This document shows, one piece after another, positions 21,953-26,094 of a stretch of 26,094 nucleotides of DNA. Both the position numbers and the translations under genes were made by a program. The notes under the pieces were generated by a model. It worked only from the letters and a program-made list of their open reading frames with translations, did no database searches and was not told where the DNA came from. Within the stretch, counting starts at the first letter, position 1, and every line of letters begins with the position of its first letter. This DNA comes from DASQPR01 sp035263025 (GTDB lineage: Bacteria; Actinomycetota; Actinomycetes; Mycobacteriales; Micromonosporaceae): assembly GCA_035263025.1 (NCBI GenBank), contig DATFRR010000183.1, positions 1-26,094 of the forward strand. Reading direction: 5' to 3'.

Positions 21953-22981
21953 CTACCGATCGTCGCTGGTCGCCGACGACTGACTCGGCAACGGTGCGGA
22001 GATCCGGAACGCGGAAAGGCGCCCATTGCGAATCGTTTCGGCGGAGGCGTAGACGGCTTCGGGCGCCTCGAGCATCTGCGACTCGGTGAGGCGGATCGCG
22101 CTGCCGTTCGCGTAGAGCCAACGAAGAAGGCGCCGCTGCTGGGCCGGGCTCACCGGGGCATCGGCGACGACGGCCGCTGGATCGTCGACGTGCCACAGCA
22201 CCGCGACGCCGGTGTTCGCGACCCCGAACCGGACGCGCGTGACCCGGTGCCACGGCACGGTCAGCCCGAGCGGATGGATGCGCATCTCGTGCCCGTCCAG
22301 CGTGGCGAGATGCGGGTACGACGACGCGACCGGCCACGGCCACCCGTACGCCCAGCGGCCGACGACGTACGCCCACGCGGCGACCTGGACGACGACGATG
22401 GGTATGACGTCGGCGGCCGGCCGGTGTCGCGCCGCGAGCCAGATGACCGCGACATCGATGGCGACCGCTAGGGCGGCGGCGAGGCTTGCCCGCGCTGCTC
22501 GGAACGCGCGACTGTGCCGCCAGTTCACCGATGCCGGCGCGGTGCCCGCGACGGCAGAGGTCGAACTCCCGGTGCCTGTCGGGGAACCAGTTAGCGGCAA
22601 GGCATCCGCAAGGTACGCCGCCTCGACGCGGATCGCTGCGTGGCGGTTCGTCACGCACACGGCCCACGCGCCGAGTGCTGCCGCGGCGACCGCAATGCCG
22701 ACCACGGTGCTCGTCGACGGCGCGAGCGCGCCGCGAACGGACGTGGCCATCAGCGCGACGATCGTCCACAGTGCCACCAGTGTGACGACTGCCGCGGCCG
22801 CGAACGCCGCGCGATCCAAGACGCGGCGGCGCTGTCTGGCCCACGAGACCGCGGCACGTGCCTCGGCTGGCGCCAGCCGCCGCGTGGGATAGCCGGCCTT
22901 GACTTGTCGGCGTACGTCCTCGGACAGATCGAGCCAGCTGACCGGCGTCTCGACGGGGTCCACAGTCGAAAAGTTCACCAC
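21953..22981 (-). CDS. Four-TM membrane protein of unknown function with PH-like C-terminal segment
   Basis: 342 residues from the first of two adjacent GTG codons (22981/22978); the ribosome-binding site GGAGGC is about 15 nt upstream, so the start is uncertain. The cytoplasmic N-terminus (about 1-57) contains SWLDLSEDVRRQVKAGYPTR and basic residues. Hydrophobic helices are at about 60-80, 92-111, 165-183 and 191-211, with a Thr/Ser/Gly-rich loop (129-152) between the two pairs. The C-terminal part has LDGHEMRIHPLGLTVPWHRV followed by TRVRFGVANTGVAVLWHVDD, which resembles bacterial PH-domain membrane proteins; this is a weak match. I do not recognise a named family. It converges with the secreted-protein gene and points away from leuB. 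Confidence 0.72.
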   Translation of the reverse strand: MVNFSTVDPVETPVSWLDLSEDVRRQVKAGYPTRRLAPAEARAAVSWARQRRRVLDRAAFAAAAVVTLVALWTIVALMATSVRGALAPSTSTVVGIAVAAAALGAWAVCVTNRHAAIRVEAAYLADALPLTGSPTGTGSSTSAVAGTAPASVNWRHSRAFRAARASLAAALAVAIDVAVIWLAARHRPAADVIPIVVVQVAAWAYVVGRWAYGWPWPVASSYPHLATLDGHEMRIHPLGLTVPWHRVTRVRFGVANTGVAVLWHVDDPAAVVADAPVSPAQQRRLLRWLYANGSAIRLTESQMLEAPEAVYASAETIRNGRLSAFRISAPLPSQSSATSDDR

Positions 22982-23245
22982 ATCCGCACCGAAGATCGCC
23001 TCCTGTCACACGCGCGGTGCCCGAGAAGCCTGGCGTGACGCGCTTGGCGCACGCTTGCCGACTGCCAGCATTTGGGACGCACGTTTCGCTAAGTAGGACG
23101 CATGACTTAACGTTCGTTGGGTAGCGCGTCCGGCGCGTGACAATCGGTGTGACAGCGCCATCTCATCGCCGCCGGCGGCACAGTTCGAGAGGTGCCGGCC
23201 GCAGCGTTCGAGAGGCGCGGCGCCGAGGCGAAGGAGAGCGTGATC
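22982..23245. other. 264-bp divergent region upstream of leuB
   Basis: The region lies between the membrane-protein gene and leuB. I see no leader peptide with Leu codons, no intrinsic terminator and no recognisable riboswitch. It holds two copies of GTTCGAGAGG (23183-23192 and 23206-23215), 23 bp apart, just ahead of leuB, and TAAGTA (23090-23095), which could be a -10. The leuB ribosome-binding site AAGGAG is at 23231-23236. Confidence 0.5.
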
Positions 23246-24271
23246 GTGGCACGCGTTGCGGTGGTCGGGGGCGACGGCATCGGCCCTGAGGTGACCGCGG
23301 AGGCGACCAAGGTGCTTCGGGCGGTGCTGCCCGGCGTCGAGCTGACCGACTACGACCTCGGTGCCGGCCGCTATCACCGGACCGGCGAGGTGCTGCCCTC
23401 CTCGGTGTTGGCCGAGCTTGCCGGCCACGACGCGATCCTGCTCGGCGCCGTCGGCGATCCGAGCGTCCCACCGGGCGTTCTGGAACGTGGCCTGTTGCTG
23501 CGACTGCGGTTCGCCTTCGACCAGTATGTGAACCTGCGCCCCGCCCGCCTGTGGCCGGGCATCGCGAGCCCGCTGGCAAACGTCAAGACCGGCGAGATCG
23601 ACATGGTCGTGGTTCGGGAAGGCACCGAAGGCCTCTACGCCGGCGCCGGCGGCACCATGCACGAGAACACCAGCGCCGAGGTAGCGACCGAGGAAAGCCT
23701 CAACACGCGACACGGCGTCGAGCGGGTGATCCGGGATGCGTTCGCACGCGCGGCACGGCGGGATCGGCGGAAGGTCACGCTCGTCCACAAGACGAACGTG
23801 CTCACCCATGCCGGCGGGCTCTGGTCGCGGACGTTCGCGGACGTCGCGGCCGAGTTCCCGACCGTCAGCACGGACTATCAGCATGTCGACGCGGCCGCGA
23901 TGTTCCTCGTGTCGCAGCCGCAGCGCTACGACGTCATCGTCACCGACAACCTGTTCGGTGACATCCTCACCGACATCGCCGCCGTCGTCACTGGCGGCAT
24001 CGGACTCGCCGCGAGCGGGAACATCAACCCCGATCGCGCATACCCGTCGATGTTCGAGCCGGTGCACGGATCCGCGCCGGACATCGCGGGCCGCGGCGTC
24101 GCAGACCCGACCGCCGCCGTACTCTCGGTGGCTCTGCTGCTGCAGCATCTCGGCCACGACGACGCGGCAGCACGCGTGACCGAAGCGGTCGCCGCGGACC
24201 TGGCCGCGCGCACACCGGGTGCGCTGCGGACCCAAGCGGTCGGCGACCGCTTGGCCGCGGCCGCAAGCTGA
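23246..24271 (+). CDS. leuB: 3-isopropylmalate dehydrogenase
   Basis: 341 residues from the GTG at 23246 (VARVAVVGGDGIGPEV). It oxidises and decarboxylates 3-isopropylmalate with NAD in leucine synthesis. Motifs: GGDGIGPEVTAEA, LLLRLRFAFDQYVNLRPARL (substrate Arg residues), VVREGTEGLYAG, LVHKTNVLTHAGGLWSRTF, VDAAAMFLV, VTDNLFGDILTDIAAVVTGG (metal Asp residues) and MFEPVHGSAPDIAGRG. This is the actinobacterial LeuB type. AAGGAG (23231-23236) is 9 nt upstream of this GTG; another in-frame GTG at 23240 is only 3 nt from it, so I prefer 23246, but a two-codon error is possible. ilvE follows 178 bp later on the same strand, a pair I recall from Streptomyces. Confidence 0.95.
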   Translation: MARVAVVGGDGIGPEVTAEATKVLRAVLPGVELTDYDLGAGRYHRTGEVLPSSVLAELAGHDAILLGAVGDPSVPPGVLERGLLLRLRFAFDQYVNLRPARLWPGIASPLANVKTGEIDMVVVREGTEGLYAGAGGTMHENTSAEVATEESLNTRHGVERVIRDAFARAARRDRRKVTLVHKTNVLTHAGGLWSRTFADVAAEFPTVSTDYQHVDAAAMFLVSQPQRYDVIVTDNLFGDILTDIAAVVTGGIGLAASGNINPDRAYPSMFEPVHGSAPDIAGRGVADPTAAVLSVALLLQHLGHDDAAARVTEAVAADLAARTPGALRTQAVGDRLAAAAS

Positions 24272-24449
24272 CCGGCTGACCGCGACCGGATGTCGCGCAC
24301 GAATCTCGCGAGGCAACCTCGTGTTCGTGTGCCCGTTACGTTCGGTATTCGCCACGCTGTGCGCGGGTTCCGTCCCACCCGTTTCCGAGCTGCGCGGGGT
24401 AAGTTTCAAACACCAGCCTTTCCCACGATGTGACACGGAGGTCAGTGCG

Positions 24450-25538
24450 ATGAGTGGTGGTGAGAGCCTCGACTTCGAGATTCATCCGAATCCGGCGCCG
24501 GTATCGGCCACCGAACGCGCTGGTCTGCTGGCCAACCCAGGCTTCGGTCGGATCTTCACCGATCACATGATCACCATCCGTTACGCTGAGTCGAAGGGGT
24601 GGTACGACGCCCGGGTCGAGTCCCGCGGGCCGATCACGATCGACCCGGCGACCGCGGTTTTGCACTATGCGCAAGAGATCTTCGAGGGGCTGAAGGCATA
24701 TCACACGGTCGACGGCGGCGTGGCGCTGTTCCGGCCGGAGGCCAACGCCCGGCGGTTCCAGCGCTCCGCCGAGCGGATGGCGATGGCGGAGATGCCGGCC
24801 GGGCTGTTCATCGACTCGCTGTGCCAACTTGTCACGATCGATAAGGACTGGATCCCGACCGGCGACGACACGAGTCTTTACCTTCGGCCGTTCATGTTTG
24901 CCTCGGAAGTGTTCCTCGGCGTGAAGCCGTCGTCGGAATACATGTATCTGGTGATCGCGTCGCCGGCCGGTGCGTACTTCAAGAGCGGCATCAAGCCAAT
25001 CACGATCTGGATCTCCGACGAGTTCACCCGCGCGGCGCCCGGCGGCACCGGTGCTGCGAAGTGTGGCGGCAACTACGCGGCGGGCCTGTCCGCTCAGGCG
25101 GAGGCGATCCGCAACGGCTGCGACCAGGTGGTCTACCTGGACGCGGTAGAGCGGCGCTACGTCGATGAGCTGGGCGGCATGAACCTGTTCTTCGTCATGG
25201 ACGACGACACGATCATCACGCCACCGTTGGGCGGCACGATCCTGCCGGGCGTCACCCGCGACTCGATCATCACTCTCGCCGCCGATCGTGGCGTGAAGAC
25301 GGTCGAGCGTGCGTACTCGATCGACGAGTGGCGTGCGGACGCCGCGACCGGTCGACTCACCGAGGTGTTCGCGTGTGGCACGGCCGCCGTGATCACGCCG
25401 ATCGGCACGGTCCGTGGCCACGATGGCGACTTCGCCGTCGGCATCGGCGACTTTGCGACCGGCCTTCGCGAGGAGCTTCTCGACATCCAGCACGGCCGCC
25501 GTCCGGATCGGCACGGTTGGATGCAGAAGGTCATTTGA
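24450..25538 (+). CDS. ilvE: Branched-chain amino acid aminotransferase
   Basis: 362 residues. A PLP fold-type IV enzyme that makes valine, leucine and isoleucine from the 2-oxoacids with glutamate. Motifs: FTDHMITIRYAESKGWYDAR, LHYAQEIFEGLKAYHTVDGG, FRPEANARRFQRSAERM, LYLRPFMFASE, APGGTGAAKCGGNYAAGL with the PLP lysine K204, YVDELGGMNLFFV (E240) and TEVFACGTAAVITPIG. The ATG at 24450 (MSGGESLDFEIHP) has GGAGG (24437-24441) 8 nt upstream; the longer open frame (from 24219) overlaps leuB and is not family-like. The 178-bp gap after leuB shows no terminator, so cotranscription with leuB is possible. The last biosynthetic gene in the window. Confidence 0.97.
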   Translation: MSGGESLDFEIHPNPAPVSATERAGLLANPGFGRIFTDHMITIRYAESKGWYDARVESRGPITIDPATAVLHYAQEIFEGLKAYHTVDGGVALFRPEANARRFQRSAERMAMAEMPAGLFIDSLCQLVTIDKDWIPTGDDTSLYLRPFMFASEVFLGVKPSSEYMYLVIASPAGAYFKSGIKPITIWISDEFTRAAPGGTGAAKCGGNYAAGLSAQAEAIRNGCDQVVYLDAVERRYVDELGGMNLFFVMDDDTIITPPLGGTILPGVTRDSIITLAADRGVKTVERAYSIDEWRADAATGRLTEVFACGTAAVITPIGTVRGHDGDFAVGIGDFATGLREELLDIQHGRRPDRHGWMQKVI

Positions 25539-25593
25539 CGGGTACGCCGACCCGACGCGCTACCAATCCGGTGTGCGGTCAATCGGTGAGCCG

Positions 25594-26094
25594 TCAGGCG
25601 ACCAGGTTGTCGCGCAGTGCCTCGATGTCCGACGCTTTCATGCCGATGCTCTCGAGATAGGCGGACACCGAGCCGTACGTAGTCGCGACGTCGGCGAGGA
25701 ACATCGTCATCGCCTCGCGGGGCGCGGGTATCCAGTGCGGCCGGATGTTGTCCGCCGTGAAGCGCACCGACCAGTCGTTGGACACCGCATAGTCGTTGGC
25801 GATGTCCCCGGCGTCGACACCCAGGGCGGCGAGCGTCAACGCGATCACCACACCGGTGCGGTCCTTGCCAGCGAAGCAGTGCACAACGGTCGGCTCGGTG
25901 ATGGCCGCGGCGAGCGTCGTCATCACGACACCGAGATCGCGAGCGCCTTCCCGAGCGAGATCGAGATAGCGGTCGGCAAGGAACCTCGCCGGTCCCGCCG
26001 CCTCGTCATAGTCGTAGTCATCCCAGAGCCGGTGCTGCGGCGAGATGTTCACGTAGCGCCGGTCGACGGCGTCGGCGATGCGGCCGTGTTCCGC
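25594..26094 (-). CDS. PtpB-like tyrosine/phosphoinositide phosphatase (N-terminus outside window)
   Basis: The last ~166 residues of a protein whose reading frame runs off the right edge; the GTG at 26052 is inside the domain and is not taken as the start. The P-loop VVHCFAGKDRTGVVIALTLA (HCx2GKDRTG) is the signature of the Mtb PtpB / Y_phosphatase3 family, with the nucleophile Cys, the Arg and, unusually for PTPs, Lys and Asp in the loop. Upstream are RRYVNISPQHRLW and YLDLAREGARDLGVV; downstream are ANDYAVSND and TTYGSVSAYLESIGM, which resemble the PtpB tail. It is probably a secreted or cytoplasmic phosphatase of unknown substrate. It converges with ilvE; the 55-bp gap has only a weak 5-bp hairpin (25539-25554). 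Confidence 0.88.
   Translation of the reverse strand, partial: AEHGRIADAVDRRYVNISPQHRLWDDYDYDEAAGPARFLADRYLDLAREGARDLGVVMTTLAAAITEPTVVHCFAGKDRTGVVIALTLAALGVDAGDIANDYAVSNDWSVRFTADNIRPHWIPAPREAMTMFLADVATTYGSVSAYLESIGMKASDIEALRDNLVA

Noticed and set aside
21726..23009. 427-codon minus-strand frame overlapping the membrane protein
   Set aside because: Arg/Gly/Pro-rich translation without hydrophobic pattern; the frame at 21953-22981 has clear TM helices and is preferred.
22982..23245. Leucine leader peptide or T-box ahead of leuB
   Set aside because: No short ORF with clustered Leu codons, no terminator with a T-run and no T-box sequence were found.
1..26094. tRNA genes, insertion sequences, prophage or defence genes
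   Set aside because: I looked for tRNA T-arm patterns, transposase motifs, terminal repeats and phage or defence domains on both strands and found none.

Overview
The window is a high-GC segment of an actinobacterial chromosome. Support for this comes from the strongly GC-biased codons, the frequent GTG starts, the apparent leaderless starts, a mycothiol-type DinB-fold protein, and a gene order (gatA, gatB, an LppZ-like lipoprotein, a CFP-6-like PH protein, ilvB-ilvN-ilvC, leuB, ilvE) that from memory resembles the gatCAB/ilvBNC/leuB neighbourhood of Mycobacterium and Streptomyces. I cannot name the genus. I saw no tRNA, rRNA, insertion sequence, prophage or CRISPR array.

Left part (1-8420). 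The 3' part of gatA is followed by an overlapping DUF3052 gene. A TIGR03086-type DinB-fold gene then runs on the opposite strand, followed by complete gatB; GatA and GatB are subunits of the amidotransferase that makes Gln-tRNA and/or Asn-tRNA. Next come a membrane-anchored calcineurin-like phosphoesterase, an LppZ-like beta-propeller lipoprotein with apparently degraded PQQ-enzyme residues, a D-2-hydroxyacid dehydrogenase and a small two-TM PH-domain protein. A 15-bp perfect inverted repeat separates this block from glyA.

Centre (8421-18793). glyA (serine hydroxymethyltransferase) is preceded by an RNA that matches the ZTP/ZMP (pfl) riboswitch. After it come a pyridoxamine-phosphate-oxidase-fold protein and ilvD. 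Divergent from ilvD is a membrane GGDEF-EAL protein with both catalytic sites and the inhibitory site intact. Then comes ilvB-ilvN-ilvC, preceded by a complete attenuation region: a promoter, an 11-codon leader peptide containing Val, Ile and Leu codons, a pause hairpin and an intrinsic terminator. IlvB, IlvN, IlvC and IlvD, plus IlvE further right, give the full valine/isoleucine pathway downstream of threonine deaminase; leuB serves leucine synthesis.

Right part (18794-26094). Between ilvC and leuB lies a cassette that is not biosynthetic: an OmpR-type response regulator and its sensor kinase (overlapping genes), a divergent small secreted Asp/His-rich protein with an 11-bp-phased CTTAGC direct repeat in its promoter, and a four-TM protein of unknown function. 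leuB and ilvE follow, each with a good ribosome binding site. The window ends inside a PtpB-like tyrosine phosphatase gene.

A recurring theme is short tandem repeats in four or roughly four copies. Two 4x15-bp arrays encode Ala-Asp-Gly-x-x units in unrelated proteins (the GGDEF domain and IlvB), a 4x24-bp array lies in the IlvB N-terminal extension, and a degenerate ~15-bp array lies between genes. Two long perfect inverted repeats with 31-32-nt loops follow glyA and ilvC.
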